Shown here: in pieces, positions 16,991 to 25,855 of the stretch
Position numbering within the stretch: the stretch's first letter is position 1
Layout: every line of letters starts with the position of its first letter
Assembly (NCBI RefSeq): GCF_014180715.1
Contig: NZ_JACEFC010000003.1
Location: 16,569-80,568 of the forward strand
Direction of reading: 5' to 3'
Length of the DNA stretch: 64,000 bases
Source of the DNA: Nocardioides stalactiti
GTDB lineage: Bacteria; Actinomycetota; Actinomycetes; Propionibacteriales; Nocardioidaceae
Made by a program: the position numbers and the translations under genes
The notes under the pieces: model-generated
Database searches by the model: none
The model's input: the letters and a program-made list of their open reading frames with translations, nothing else
What the model was told of the DNA's origin: nothing

Positions 16991-18081
16991 GCACGCAGCA
17001 CTTCACCCTGGGCCAGCGTCTCCAGCGGCTTCTCCTCGTCGCGCTCAGCCACTTGCCGGCCCCGCTCCAGCGGGTGCTGGCGCGTCCGCCAGTCAACAGC
17101 GCCGGTGACCGGATGGCCCCCGACGTGGCACTCCTGATGAAGCTCAGCGAATCCGCCGAGGACTTCAGCGACCTGTCCGCCACTGAGGCGCGGCAGGTCA
17201 CCGAGCGGGACCTCGCGCTGTTCGGCGACCGCATTTCACCATGTGCCCTCGAGGAGGAGGTCGAGATCCGCGACGGGCTGTGGGCCACCCGCTACCGGTC
17301 CGGGCAATCGGCCCGCGACCTGATCCTGTTCTTCCACGGCGGCGGCTTCGCGCTCGGCAGCCGAGCGAGCTACACCGCTCCGGCCCGCATGCTCGCTCAC
17401 GGGACCGGGGCCGACGTCCTCTCCGTGGAGTACCGCCTCGCACCGGAGCACCCCTTCCCTGCGGCCCACGATGACGCGCTTGCCGCCTGGCACCACGTCG
17501 TCACTCACGCCGCGGACTGGGGCATCGACCCGCGTCGGGTCGTGGTGGCCGGCGAGAGCGCCGGCGGCAACATCGCCGCGGTCCTCTGCCAGCAGGTGCG
17601 CGGCCAGGACGTCCAGCCCGTCCTCCAGGTGCTGATCCAGCCGGTGACCGACGTCTCGGTCCATCGCTCCTCCCAGGACGAGTTCGCCGACTCCCCCGCG
17701 CTGACCGCCCAGCAGGTCGCGTGGTTCATGGGGCACTACCTGCCCGAAGGGACCGACGTCGCCGATCCGCGCGTCTCCCCGCTCCGTGCGGCGAGCCTCG
17801 AAGGCCTCCCGCGCGCCATCGTCACCCTCGGCGGGTTCGACCCGCTGCACGACGACGGCCACGCCTACGCCACGGCACTGCTGGAGAACGGCGTGCCGAC
17901 GACGGTGATCCGCGAAGCCGGCAACGTGCACGGCTACCTCTCCTTCACGGCCCTCAGCCCGAGCAGCAAGGCCGCGACCGAGCGACTCGTCGCTGCGATC
18001 CGCACGACCCTGGACGAGCGGTCGGGACGGACCGCCGACCTCACGGTCACCGAGGCAGCCCTCGCCAGGGACACAAGATGA
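16987..18081 (+). CDS. Alpha/beta hydrolase, hormone-sensitive-lipase type esterase
   Basis: 364 aa. The oxyanion motif HGGG is at 117-120. The catalytic triad is Ser191 (GESAGG), Asp285 (GFDPLHDDG) and His315 (NVHGY). ATG 16987 overlaps the monooxygenase stop (ATGA); the same frame is open far upstream only because of GC bias. It likely hydrolyses the ester formed by the monooxygenase. It is coupled to the CoA ligase downstream. Confidence 0.9.
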   Translation: MSTQHFTLGQRLQRLLLVALSHLPAPLQRVLARPPVNSAGDRMAPDVALLMKLSESAEDFSDLSATEARQVTERDLALFGDRISPCALEEEVEIRDGLWATRYRSGQSARDLILFFHGGGFALGSRASYTAPARMLAHGTGADVLSVEYRLAPEHPFPAAHDDALAAWHHVVTHAADWGIDPRRVVVAGESAGGNIAAVLCQQVRGQDVQPVLQVLIQPVTDVSVHRSSQDEFADSPALTAQQVAWFMGHYLPEGTDVADPRVSPLRAASLEGLPRAIVTLGGFDPLHDDGHAYATALLENGVPTTVIREAGNVHGYLSFTALSPSSKAATERLVAAIRTTLDERSGRTADLTVTEAALARDTR

Positions 18082-19643
18082 GCGCGCTGAACCTGGCCTC
18101 CCTCCTGGAGGACTCGGCCCGCCTGCACCCCGACCGCGAGGCCGTCGTCTCGGGGCCCACCCGCCTGACCTACCGCCAGGTGGACACCGCTGCGAACCAG
18201 GTCGCGAACCTCCTGATCGAGCGCGGGATCGCGCCCGGCGACCGGGTCGCCCTCATGTGTCCGAACGTGCCGGCCTTCCCGATCGTGTACTACGGCATCC
18301 TCAAGGCGGGTGCGGTGGTCGTACCCCTGAACGTGCTGCTCAAGGGTCGCGAAGTCGCCTACCACCTCGACGACTCCGAGGCGAAGGCCCTCTTCGCGTT
18401 CGAGGGCACGGACACGCTGCCCATCGGCGCGGAGGCAGGCGCCGGCTTCGACCAGGCCGACACCTGCAGGCACTTGTTCGTCGTCACCTCCGACCCGAGC
18501 GCCTCGCCTTCGATCCCCGATGCTGAGGCTTTCGGGCAGGCCGTGGCAGCGCAGCCGCACACCTTTGCGTCCGTCGCGACCGACGAAGACGACACCGCCG
18601 TCATCCTCTACACGTCGGGGACCACCGGCCAACCGAAGGGCGCCGAGCTGCGCCACCGCAACATGCGGGACAACGCGCTGGCGGGCAAGGACCTGTTCGG
18701 CTGCGACGACGACGAGCCGGACACCTACCTGTGCGTCCTACCGCTGTTCCACTCCTTCGGCCAGACCACCATCCAGAACGGCGCCTTCGCCTTCGGCGGG
18801 ACCATCGTGATGCTCCCCCGTTTCGAGCCGGGACCTGTGCTCGAGACGATGGAGCGGGAGTCGGTCACGGTCTTCGCCGGCGTACCGACGATGTACTGGG
18901 GTCTGCTGGGTGCGCTCGACGAACGCACCGATGTGGGCACCATCGCCAAGAGTCTCCGCTTGGCGATCTCCGGCGGATCGGCCCTCCCCGTCGAGATCCA
19001 CCGGCAGGTCGCCACACAGCTGGGCGTCACGATCGCCGAGGGCTACGGACTGTCCGAGACCTCCCCGGTGACGTCGTTCGCGCCCCGCGACGAACCGCCG
19101 CGCCCGGGCTCGATCGGCACACCGATCCCCGGCGTCGAGATGAAGCTGATCGAACCGGACTCCTGGAACCCGATCGAGTGGACCCCCGACGCGGTCGGCG
19201 AGATCGCGGTCAGGGGGCACAACGTCATGAAGGGGTACTTCCGACGACCCGACGCGACAGCCGCCGTCATCGACCCCGACGGCTGGTTCCGGACCGGAGA
19301 CCTCGCACGACGCGACGAAGACGGCTACTACTACATCGTCGACCGGTCCAAGGACCTCATCATCCGCGGCGGGTTCAATGTCTACCCCCGCGAGATCGAG
19401 GAAGTACTGGTTCTGCACCCGGACGTCAGCCTGGCCGCGGTCATAGGTGTGCCCCACGAGAGCCACGGCGAGGAGATCAAGGCGTTCGTGATCCTCCAAC
19501 CCGGCTCGGCGCTGACCTCGGGCGAGCTCGTGGCCTGGGCCAAGCAGGAGATGGCGTCGTACAAGTACCCGCGCATCATCGAGCTCGTGACTGGCCTCCC
19601 GATGACGGCGACGGGAAAGATCCTCAAGCGTGAGCTGACCTGA
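18078..19643 (+). CDS. Long-chain fatty-acid-CoA ligase (AMP-forming)
   Basis: 521 aa from ATG 18078, overlapping the esterase stop (ATGA). It has YTSGTTGQPKG (about 177-187), GYGLSETSP (adenine site), the GWFRTGDLA motif, the hinge DRSKDLIIRGGFNVYP and the C-terminal catalytic Lys (TATGKILKREL). It would activate the acid released by the esterase for beta-oxidation. It is the last gene of the coupled monooxygenase-esterase-ligase operon; the hairpin at 19679 follows 35 nt after its stop. Confidence 0.92.
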   Translation: MSALNLASLLEDSARLHPDREAVVSGPTRLTYRQVDTAANQVANLLIERGIAPGDRVALMCPNVPAFPIVYYGILKAGAVVVPLNVLLKGREVAYHLDDSEAKALFAFEGTDTLPIGAEAGAGFDQADTCRHLFVVTSDPSASPSIPDAEAFGQAVAAQPHTFASVATDEDDTAVILYTSGTTGQPKGAELRHRNMRDNALAGKDLFGCDDDEPDTYLCVLPLFHSFGQTTIQNGAFAFGGTIVMLPRFEPGPVLETMERESVTVFAGVPTMYWGLLGALDERTDVGTIAKSLRLAISGGSALPVEIHRQVATQLGVTIAEGYGLSETSPVTSFAPRDEPPRPGSIGTPIPGVEMKLIEPDSWNPIEWTPDAVGEIAVRGHNVMKGYFRRPDATAAVIDPDGWFRTGDLARRDEDGYYYIVDRSKDLIIRGGFNVYPREIEEVLVLHPDVSLAAVIGVPHESHGEEIKAFVILQPGSALTSGELVAWAKQEMASYKYPRIIELVTGLPMTATGKILKRELT

Positions 19644-19678
19644 GCACCAGCTCGCGGCGCGCCACAGGTGTGCACGCA

Positions 19679-19713
19679 CGAAGGGCCCGGACAGAATCTG
19701 TCCGGGCCCTTCG
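19679..19713. terminator. Perfect 16-bp hairpin, copy 3
   Basis: CGAAGGGCCCGGACAG, loop AAT, then its exact complement. It lies immediately downstream (minus sense) of the tRNA fragment and downstream (plus sense) of the CoA ligase, so it could end transcription from both sides. No U-tract follows, which is common in high-GC actinobacteria. Confidence 0.7.
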
Positions 19714-19717
19714 ATTT

Positions 19718-19762
19718 TGGTAGCGGGGGCAGGATTTGAACCTGCGACCTCTGGGTTATGAG
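19718..19762 (-). other. Probable attachment site: 3' 45 nt of a CAU-anticodon (initiator-type) tRNA
   Basis: On the minus strand these bases read anticodon loop CTCATAA, the CCC(A) half of the anticodon stem, variable loop, T-arm GGTTCAAATCC, acceptor CCCCCGCTA and encoded CCA. The 5' half of the tRNA is absent: upstream DNA cannot form the D-arm or the other half of the anticodon stem. A tRNA cut in the anticodon loop, next to an integrase gene, is the classic look of an att site of an integrated element. The intact tRNA gene is not in the window. Confidence 0.75.
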
Positions 19763-19921
19763 AGACCCTCCGACCACCAACCGACAGGTGCGCTGAGTGT
19801 GGAATCAAGGTAAAGTCGCAGGTCAGAGGGCAGTTTGCGTTCCGCTGACGTCCGAGATCGTCCAGCCAGATCCGGGCATGGTCTGCTCACAAATGGCTCA
19901 CATGCGACTCGGGGAGACTTC

Positions 19922-21031
19922 ATGGCATGGGTAGTGGAACGACACGGCGCTAAGGGCACTCGTTACCGCGGCGGCTACCGCGACCCCGACGGGCGCCTCC
20001 GCTCCGCAGGCACCTTCTCCACCCGCCGCGACGCCCTGCGCGCGGCGAACCGGGAGGAACAGAAGGTCCTCGCCGGCGCGTGGCACGACACCACCCTCGG
20101 CGAGGTCACCTTCACCGACTACGTGAAGGGCGAGTGGCTCCCGAACAAGCACGTCGAAGCGTCCACCCGGGCGGCCTACATCTCGTATTTGAACAAGCAC
20201 TTCTACCCCTACCTCGGCGACCGCAAGTTGAACCGCATCTCCCCGTCCCTGGTCCAGGACTGGGTCACCCAAGCCAACGCGGACGGGCTGTCGCCTCGGT
20301 CGATCCGCAAGTACCACGTGATGCTGTCCTCGATCTTCGCCCGCGCCGTCAAAGACCGGATCCTGGTCCACAACCCCTGCGACCACACCGAGCTACCTAA
20401 GGTCATCACCCGCAAGGCCCGTACCCTCACCCCCGACGAATTCACCCGTCTGCTCGCCGCGATCCCCGACCAGCACCGACTCATGGTCGAGACCCTGATC
20501 GAGGCCGGACTGCGGTGGGGCGAGCTCGTCGCGCTCAAGCCCCGCCACATCGACTTCCTCCGCCGATCACTGACCGTTGAGGAGACCATCGTCGAGGTCT
20601 CCAAGACCCACTCCCCCACCGGCCAGCGCTACCTGACCAAGCCCTACCCCAAGGACAACGAGCCCCGCACCTTTGGCGTCCGCCAGGCCTGGCTCGACAA
20701 CATCGCCCAGCACATCCAGGCCAACGGCATCGGGCACGATGACCTGCTCTTCCCGACGAAGGCCGGCACGCCGATCTCCCGCAACACCTTCCGCACCCGG
20801 ATCTGGCTGCCCGCCGTCAAAGCCTCCGGAGTCGACTTCCCTGTCCGGGTCCACGACCTGCGCCACGCCCACGCCTCCTGGCTGCTGGCCGGTGGCGCGG
20901 ACCTGAAGTCCGTGATGGAGCGCATGGGCCACTCCCAAATCCAAACCACCCAGAAGTACCTCCACACCCTGCCCGACACCGACCAACGCAACCTCGACGC
21001 GCTCACCCGCATCCAGAACCGCCAGCCCTGA
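19922..21031 (+). CDS. int: Site-specific tyrosine recombinase (integrase)
   Basis: 369 aa. The N-terminal 60 residues (GTRYRGGYRDPDGRLRSAGTF) resemble an arm-binding domain, residues about 65-150 a SAM-like core-binding domain. The catalytic residues are all visible: Arg198 (LRWGE), His311 and Arg314 (HDLRH), His337 (GHSQ) and nucleophile Tyr346 (QKYLH). ATG 19922 has GGGGAG upstream. It reads away from the tRNA fragment 160 nt upstream, so it probably integrates at that tRNA gene. No excisionase gene lies next to it. Confidence 0.93.
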   Translation: MAWVVERHGAKGTRYRGGYRDPDGRLRSAGTFSTRRDALRAANREEQKVLAGAWHDTTLGEVTFTDYVKGEWLPNKHVEASTRAAYISYLNKHFYPYLGDRKLNRISPSLVQDWVTQANADGLSPRSIRKYHVMLSSIFARAVKDRILVHNPCDHTELPKVITRKARTLTPDEFTRLLAAIPDQHRLMVETLIEAGLRWGELVALKPRHIDFLRRSLTVEETIVEVSKTHSPTGQRYLTKPYPKDNEPRTFGVRQAWLDNIAQHIQANGIGHDDLLFPTKAGTPISRNTFRTRIWLPAVKASGVDFPVRVHDLRHAHASWLLAGGADLKSVMERMGHSQIQTTQKYLHTLPDTDQRNLDALTRIQNRQP

Positions 21032-21469
21032 GACGCGCCGTCAACCGGGCCGGTCGCCGGTACCACAACGGACCCCATCCGGGGCACCTCTGCCAAAGCT
21101 AGAAAGTGCAGTTTCTCTAGATGAATCTAGATCGACCCGCTCGCGCGCCCACTCTCCGAGCCACTCCACGAACACGGTTGACATTCGAACCCAAGCGTCG
21201 ACGCTTGGTGTAAACCGCTCGGATCCAAGTAGCAGAGTTCGGCCCCGCCAGCGACTGGCTGAACCAGCGGGGCCTACCAATCTTCGTCGCCCGGGCGATG
21301 AAGGTCAGCTTCATGGGATTTACCCCAGCGGCGCTCGCGCATTCAGACGGTGCGAACCCGCCACCGCGTGGCACCAGAGGCTCCTGCCAGCTACGACCGA
21401 GCCGCGGCAGTCCGGGATCAAGCTTGGTCCGAACATGACATCTGAATCGCCCTGGGTTTCTTGGAGACT
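21032..21469. other. Region without a convincing gene between integrase and its remnant
   Basis: Codon use is irregular and no frame carries a recognisable domain. Around 21195-21330 a minus-strand stretch (KIGRPRWFSQSLAGP) might be decayed mobile DNA. I see no RNA gene or repeat. Confidence 0.4.
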
Positions 21470-21618
21470 CTGCTACTAGCCGGTGGCGCCGACCTCAAAT
21501 CCATGATGGACCGCATTGGGCCACTCCCAAATCCAAACCACGCAGAAATTCCTGCACACCCTTGCCCGACACGACCGACCAACGCAACCTCGACGCCCTC
21601 ACCCGCATCCAGACGAAA
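21470..21618 (+). pseudogene. Frameshifted 3' end of a second integrase gene
   Basis: The DNA closely follows the 3' end of the intact integrase (20880-21020): LLAGGADLKSMMDRI in one frame, MGHSQIQTTQKFLHTL in the next, then TDQRNLDALTRIQ in the third. Two single-base shifts separate the pieces, and the upstream part is missing. It is a dead partial copy, left by a tandem integration or an unequal recombination. Confidence 0.85.
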
Positions 21619-21670
21619 GGCCCCGTGGCTCAGGTATGCACACCCGCGGAACCGCAAGCATCCGGTGGTC

Positions 21671-23152
21671 TCAGTGTTGTTGTCCAGGCGGAGCCCCCGT
21701 CAGGGGCTGGAACTGCACGGGAAGGCCGTCCGCGGGCACCGGGAGCGAGGTGTTATCCCAGCGGACCCGATAGTTGTCGGGCACCGTCCAACGATAGTTC
21801 AACAGCATCTCGTGCAGGATCGCCTTGACCTCCAGGGTCCCGAAGTGCAGTCCGATGCATTTGTGAACGCCGCCGCCGAAGGGGATCCAGGCGTTTCGAT
21901 GGGACTTGTCCTCCTGGCGCGCGGGGCCGAACCTGTTCGGGTCGAACGTGTCTGGCTGGGTCCAGCAGGTGTGGTCGAAGTGGTTTACTGCAGCGGCGAC
22001 AGCGACCAGCGTGCCCGCAGGGACGTGGTGTCCTTGGACCTCAGTGTCTTTCACTGTCTTGCGCATCACCAACGGCACGGGGGCCACTAGGCGCAGCGTC
22101 TCCCTGATCACCAGGTCGAGGGTGGTCAGTCCTTCGAGGGCGTCGATGTCGACGGCCTTTCCGAGGGCGAGTGACTCGCGCCGGGCGGCTTCTTGCCACT
22201 GGGGGTGTTTGGCCAGGAAGTAGGCGGCCGCGGCGGTGGTGATGGTGGAGGTGTCGTGCGCGGCCATCATGAGGAAGATCATGTGATTGATGATGTCCTC
22301 GTCGCTGAAGCTCTCGCCGTCGGCGGTGGTCGCCTGGCATAGACCAGCGAACAGGTCGTCGCCTCCTCCAGCCCGCGTCGCGGGGAGGTGCTTGTGGAAG
22401 TAGTCCTCGAGCACCCTGCGGCCCTTGACGCCGGCCCGGAAACGGGTGCCGGGAATTGGCAGACGGACGATGGAGCTGGCCGCGCGGACGGTTGCGACGA
22501 AGGCCTCGTTGATGGCTCTCGTGTCCCCGCCGCCGCGGCCTCCCATGAACACCTCGGTGGCGATGTCCAATGTGAGGTCCTTCAGCAGCGGGTAGAGCCG
22601 CACGGGGCCGTCGCTCGACCAGGAAGCAACGCCCTCCCGTGCCTGCGGCGCGACCTGGTTCACGTAACCAGCGAGCCGGTCCCGGGTGAAGGCTTCCTGC
22701 ATGATCCGGCGGTGCATGAGGTGCTCATCGAAGCTCATCAGCATCAGGCCGCGATGGAAGAACTTGTCGATCAGGAAGGTCCATCCGTCCTGGGAGAAGG
22801 CCTTGTCGGAGTTCGCGAGCACCGACTGAGTCGCCGAAGGTCCGGCCACGACCACCATTCGTGTGCCGAACGCGCCCATCCAGGAGACCGGACCGAGGCG
22901 AGCGTACCGGTCCCGACCCAACTGGGCGCCGAATCGGATGTAGTCCACCGTGTGACCCAGGAGCGGCCACCCCTTGTCGCCCTCGACCGGTCGCAGCCCG
23001 CTGCCCCGTGGTGGTTCGGCCAAGGGTCGGGTGGGCCATCGGTGCGTGAGGTCCAGTAGCACCTCATCCACCTTCCGAGGCGCCGGGAGCATCAGGATGG
23101 AGGAGCAGCGGTCGCGCAGCGCCTTCCGGGGCCTGAGGAGAAGCGGGCTCAC
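21671..23152 (-). CDS. Cytochrome P450
   Basis: 493 aa. The heme ligand is Cys432 in FGGGVHKCIG. The I-helix oxygen motif is AAHDTST (near 285), and ETLR gives the ExxR pair. It is larger than most bacterial class I P450s and lacks a membrane anchor. Start GTG 23152 has AAGGAAG upstream and overlaps the SDR stop by 4 nt. It is the third gene of a P450-SDR-P450 operon opposite a TetR-exporter operon. It probably hydroxylates a hydrophobic substrate; redox partners are not encoded next to it. Confidence 0.92.
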   Translation of the reverse strand: MSPLLLRPRKALRDRCSSILMLPAPRKVDEVLLDLTHRWPTRPLAEPPRGSGLRPVEGDKGWPLLGHTVDYIRFGAQLGRDRYARLGPVSWMGAFGTRMVVVAGPSATQSVLANSDKAFSQDGWTFLIDKFFHRGLMLMSFDEHLMHRRIMQEAFTRDRLAGYVNQVAPQAREGVASWSSDGPVRLYPLLKDLTLDIATEVFMGGRGGGDTRAINEAFVATVRAASSIVRLPIPGTRFRAGVKGRRVLEDYFHKHLPATRAGGGDDLFAGLCQATTADGESFSDEDIINHMIFLMMAAHDTSTITTAAAAYFLAKHPQWQEAARRESLALGKAVDIDALEGLTTLDLVIRETLRLVAPVPLVMRKTVKDTEVQGHHVPAGTLVAVAAAVNHFDHTCWTQPDTFDPNRFGPARQEDKSHRNAWIPFGGGVHKCIGLHFGTLEVKAILHEMLLNYRWTVPDNYRVRWDNTSLPVPADGLPVQFQPLTGAPPGQQH

Positions 23153-23937
23153 GGGATCTTCCTTTGTGATCGGGTTGCTCTCAGGACTTCCGGGCGCGGT
23201 TTTCGTAGGCCATGCGCTCGGCTTGGTCGGCGGAGACCAGATGTTCCTGACCGAGACCCGGTGGGGTAGGCACGGGGTCGCGGTCTCTGCAGGAGCGAGG
23301 CGATTGCGTCGGCGACCTCTTCGGGCTCGGCGTTGCGCAGACCTCTCGGTCCGGCGATTCCGGTGACCAGCTTCGATGGTGGTGACGGGGGTAGCACCAA
23401 CGAGACCTCGACGCCGCTGGTGCGGTGCTCGAGGCGGACCGCTTCGGTGAAGCCGATCACCGCCGCCTTGGTCGCGCAGTAGGTGGCGGCTCCGGGAACG
23501 AACGTTTCGCCGGCCATCGACGCAACGTTGATGATGTGGCCGCCATGTCGCGGCAACATCGACTCCAATGCGAGCTTCGTGCCCGTGATGACACCGTGAA
23601 CGTTAATGTCGACCATGCGGCGAGCCACGTCGTCGGGTTCCTCCAGGGTTGGTCCGACGGGCATGATCGCGGCGTTGTTGATCAGCGCGTACGGCGTTCC
23701 GAGCCGGTCGGTCACCGTCGCGTAGAACGCACGGAACGACGCCGGGTCCGTCACGTCCAACCTGGCGGCGACCTCAATCCCGAGCTCGTCGGCCGCTGTG
23801 AGCACCCGCGACTCGTCGATGTCGCCGATGCCCACCTTGGCGCCGAGCGCGGTGAGTCTCTTGGCGGTGGCGTATCCGATGCCCCGTCCGCCGCCGGTGA
23901 TGATGACAACCCGGTCGCGAAGTGATGTGGCTGTCAC
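23149..23937 (-). CDS. Short-chain dehydrogenase/reductase with a frameshifted C-terminus
   Basis: 262 aa from GTG 23937 (GTGA overlap with the upstream P450). TGGGRGIG (about 14-21), NNAA, the catalytic Ser in NVASMAG and YCATK are present, so the core is intact. After residue about 215 (RPRPRAYPTG) the frame turns into an Arg/Ser-rich tail. In the neighbouring frame the DNA encodes VSADQAERMAYENRARKS and a stop at 23182-23184, which is the usual SDR ending. About 40 residues of the normal C-terminus also seem to be missing compared with the paralogue at 50593-51420. Activity is uncertain. Confidence 0.82.
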   Translation of the reverse strand: MTATSLRDRVVIITGGGRGIGYATAKRLTALGAKVGIGDIDESRVLTAADELGIEVAARLDVTDPASFRAFYATVTDRLGTPYALINNAAIMPVGPTLEEPDDVARRMVDINVHGVITGTKLALESMLPRHGGHIINVASMAGETFVPGAATYCATKAAVIGFTEAVRLEHRTSGVEVSLVLPPSPPSKLVTGIAGPRGLRNAEPEEVADAIASLLQRPRPRAYPTGSRSGTSGLRRPSRAHGLRKPRPEVLRATRSQRKIP

Positions 23938-25145
23938 CGATTTCCTCTCGCGGACGCATCGACGGGAGTCCTGGTCCAAGTGATGGGGAGTGAGGCGTAG
24001 CCGCGGACCGGCCCCGAGCGGAGCCGGGTCGCGGCAGCGAGGTCGACGTCCCAGTCAGGCCATCGACGCAGAATGGTGGCGAGCGCGGCCGCGGCTTCCA
24101 TGCGGGCAAGGGCTGCGCCTAGGCAGAAGTGGATCCCACGACCGAAGGCGACCTGGTGGTCCGGCTTGCGGTCGATGTCGAACACGTCGGCTGAGGGGAA
24201 GGCGCGTTCGTCGCGGTTGGCCGAGCCAAACAGCAGAAGCACGGTCGCTCCTTCGATCATGGTCTGCCCGTGCAGCCTCACCTCGCGGGTGAGGGTTCGG
24301 GAAAGGCCCTGGACGGGAGAGTCGTAGCGCAGCAGCTCCTCGACCGCCGGAGCGATGAGGGTTGCGTCCTCGGCCATCCTGCGACGGGCCTCGGGATGCT
24401 CTGCGAGGACGACAGCACTGTTGCCCAGCAGGTTGGTGGTCGTCTCATGACCGGCCACCAGCAAGAGCAGGCAGAAGCCGAGGAGCTCCTCTTCAGTGAG
24501 CCGCTCGCCGTTGACCTCGGCCTGAACAAGCGCAGAGATCAAGTCCTCACGTGGCCTCGTGCGTCGATCGGTCAGGAACTCGGCGAAGTAGTCATACAGC
24601 GCAGCGGCGGCCGCGAGCCCCGGGCCGGCCATGTCGAGCAACGGGTTGGCCTGGACCAGCGTGCTGGACCAGATCCGGAACTGGTCGCGGTCGGATCGCG
24701 GCACGCCGAGGAGATCGGCGATCACCATGGCCGGCAGCGGCCCGGCGAAGTCCTGGACGAAGTCGCACCCTGCCAGGTCCTCGAACGGCTCCACCAGCTC
24801 GTCGGCGGCCTCGTGAACCGTTGCGGCCAGGCCGGCGATCCGGCGGGCGGTGAAGACTCTGCTGACCAGCGACCGCATCTCAGTGTGCCGGGGCGGGTCC
24901 ATCATGATCATCATCGGCAAGAACAACTCGGTCATGTCCACCGCCGAGCGCGTGGGGAAGATCCCGCGGGCCGATGAGTAGGTCCCCACATCGAGCAGGG
25001 CTGCCTCGACGTCGCTGTACCTGCTCAACACCCACGTGTTGCTGTTCTCCGCCCGGTAGAGCGGGCACCGCTCTCTCAACACCTCGTACACCGGGTACGG
25101 GTCCTGATGCACGGCTGGATCGAACGGGTCGTAGAGCTCCACCAT
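23934..25145 (-). CDS. Cytochrome P450
   Basis: 403 aa, typical soluble class I length. The heme Cys341 is in FGRGIHFCLG. AGHETTTN is the I-helix motif and EELLRYDSP includes ExxR. It is the first gene of the P450-SDR-P450 operon. The promoter region shared with the divergent TetR gene carries a 15-bp palindrome. The substrate is unknown; the SDR between the two P450s suggests alcohol-to-ketone oxidation after hydroxylation. Confidence 0.93.
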   Translation of the reverse strand: MVELYDPFDPAVHQDPYPVYEVLRERCPLYRAENSNTWVLSRYSDVEAALLDVGTYSSARGIFPTRSAVDMTELFLPMMIMMDPPRHTEMRSLVSRVFTARRIAGLAATVHEAADELVEPFEDLAGCDFVQDFAGPLPAMVIADLLGVPRSDRDQFRIWSSTLVQANPLLDMAGPGLAAAAALYDYFAEFLTDRRTRPREDLISALVQAEVNGERLTEEELLGFCLLLLVAGHETTTNLLGNSAVVLAEHPEARRRMAEDATLIAPAVEELLRYDSPVQGLSRTLTREVRLHGQTMIEGATVLLLFGSANRDERAFPSADVFDIDRKPDHQVAFGRGIHFCLGAALARMEAAAALATILRRWPDWDVDLAAATRLRSGPVRGYASLPITWTRTPVDASARGNR

Positions 25146-25191
25146 GGCTGGGCCCCTTCCGCGAGCACCGGATGGTATTGGACCACGGAGT

Positions 25192-25210
25192 TAGACTGTT
25201 AGTCTAGACT
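25192..25210. promoter_or_regulatory. TetR operator between P450 and TetR-exporter operons
   Basis: TAGACT-GTT-AGTCTA (25192-25206) is a perfect 6-3-6 palindrome, overlapped by the 10-bp palindrome AGTCTAGACT (25201-25210). It lies between the divergent starts at 25145 and 25253. The ACT-N3-AGT core also occurs at 62946-62960, in front of a paralogous TetR gene. Confidence 0.7.
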
Positions 25211-25252
25211 CGTAGGTTATAGCCTCACGGGTTATAGCGACAGGAGACCGCC

Positions 25253-25855
25253 ATGCGCCGTGTTCCGGCCCAGATCGCTGCTCGACTGCCGGGCGCTGCC
25301 GAACTGTTCGCAGATCGCGGCCTTGAGGACACCAAGGTTGAGGACATTGCCTCCGCAACCGGAGTGCCGAAGGCGACGCTCTACTACTACTTCGCGGGCA
25401 AGGAAGAGATCTTGGCGTTCCTTTTCCAAGACGCGCTTCAACAGATGGCCGACGAGGTCACCATGGCAGTGCAGGCCGCGGACTCGGCGGCGACCCGGTT
25501 GACCGCGGTCGTCCAAGCGCAGTTGCGGGTGATGGCTGATCAGCCGGCTGTGTGCCGAGCCCTCGTGGGAAACCTCGGTCGGGCGGGTCGCATCCCCGAG
25601 ATCGCAACCGCCATCACCGAGGCCTACTACACACCGGTGCAACATCTTCTCGAGGAGGGCGTACGCGACGGGTCGCTCCGAGCGACCGAGGATCCTGCCA
25701 CGACCGCGATGGTCTTGTTCGGCGCCGTCACCATGAGTGCACTGTCATACCTAGCCACGGACCGGCCACTCAGCGCCGAGAGTTTGAGCCCCTCCATCCT
25801 CACCGTGGTCCTAGAAGGGCTGCTACCCCCTGATTCGGCCCCACAAGAGTCCTGA
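25253..25855 (+). CDS. TetR-family transcriptional regulator
   Basis: 200 aa. The DNA-binding domain (about 10-55) includes KVEDIASATGVPKATLYYYFAGKEEILAF. ACAGGAG precedes the ATG. Its stop overlaps the start of the exporter (TGATG). It shares long stretches with the TetR at 62282-62866, including PAVCRALVG and HLLEEGV, so the two are paralogues. It likely represses both the exporter operon and the divergent P450 operon. Confidence 0.92.
   Translation: MRRVPAQIAARLPGAAELFADRGLEDTKVEDIASATGVPKATLYYYFAGKEEILAFLFQDALQQMADEVTMAVQAADSAATRLTAVVQAQLRVMADQPAVCRALVGNLGRAGRIPEIATAITEAYYTPVQHLLEEGVRDGSLRATEDPATTAMVLFGAVTMSALSYLATDRPLSAESLSPSILTVVLEGLLPPDSAPQES

Noticed and set aside
19718..19800. A complete tRNA gene
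   Set aside because: Only the 3' 45 nt can be matched; upstream bases cannot form the anticodon stem 5' strand, D-arm or acceptor 5' strand.
21117..21374. Minus-strand 85-residue open frame
   Set aside because: No recognisable domain and irregular codon use, in a region of broken mobile DNA.
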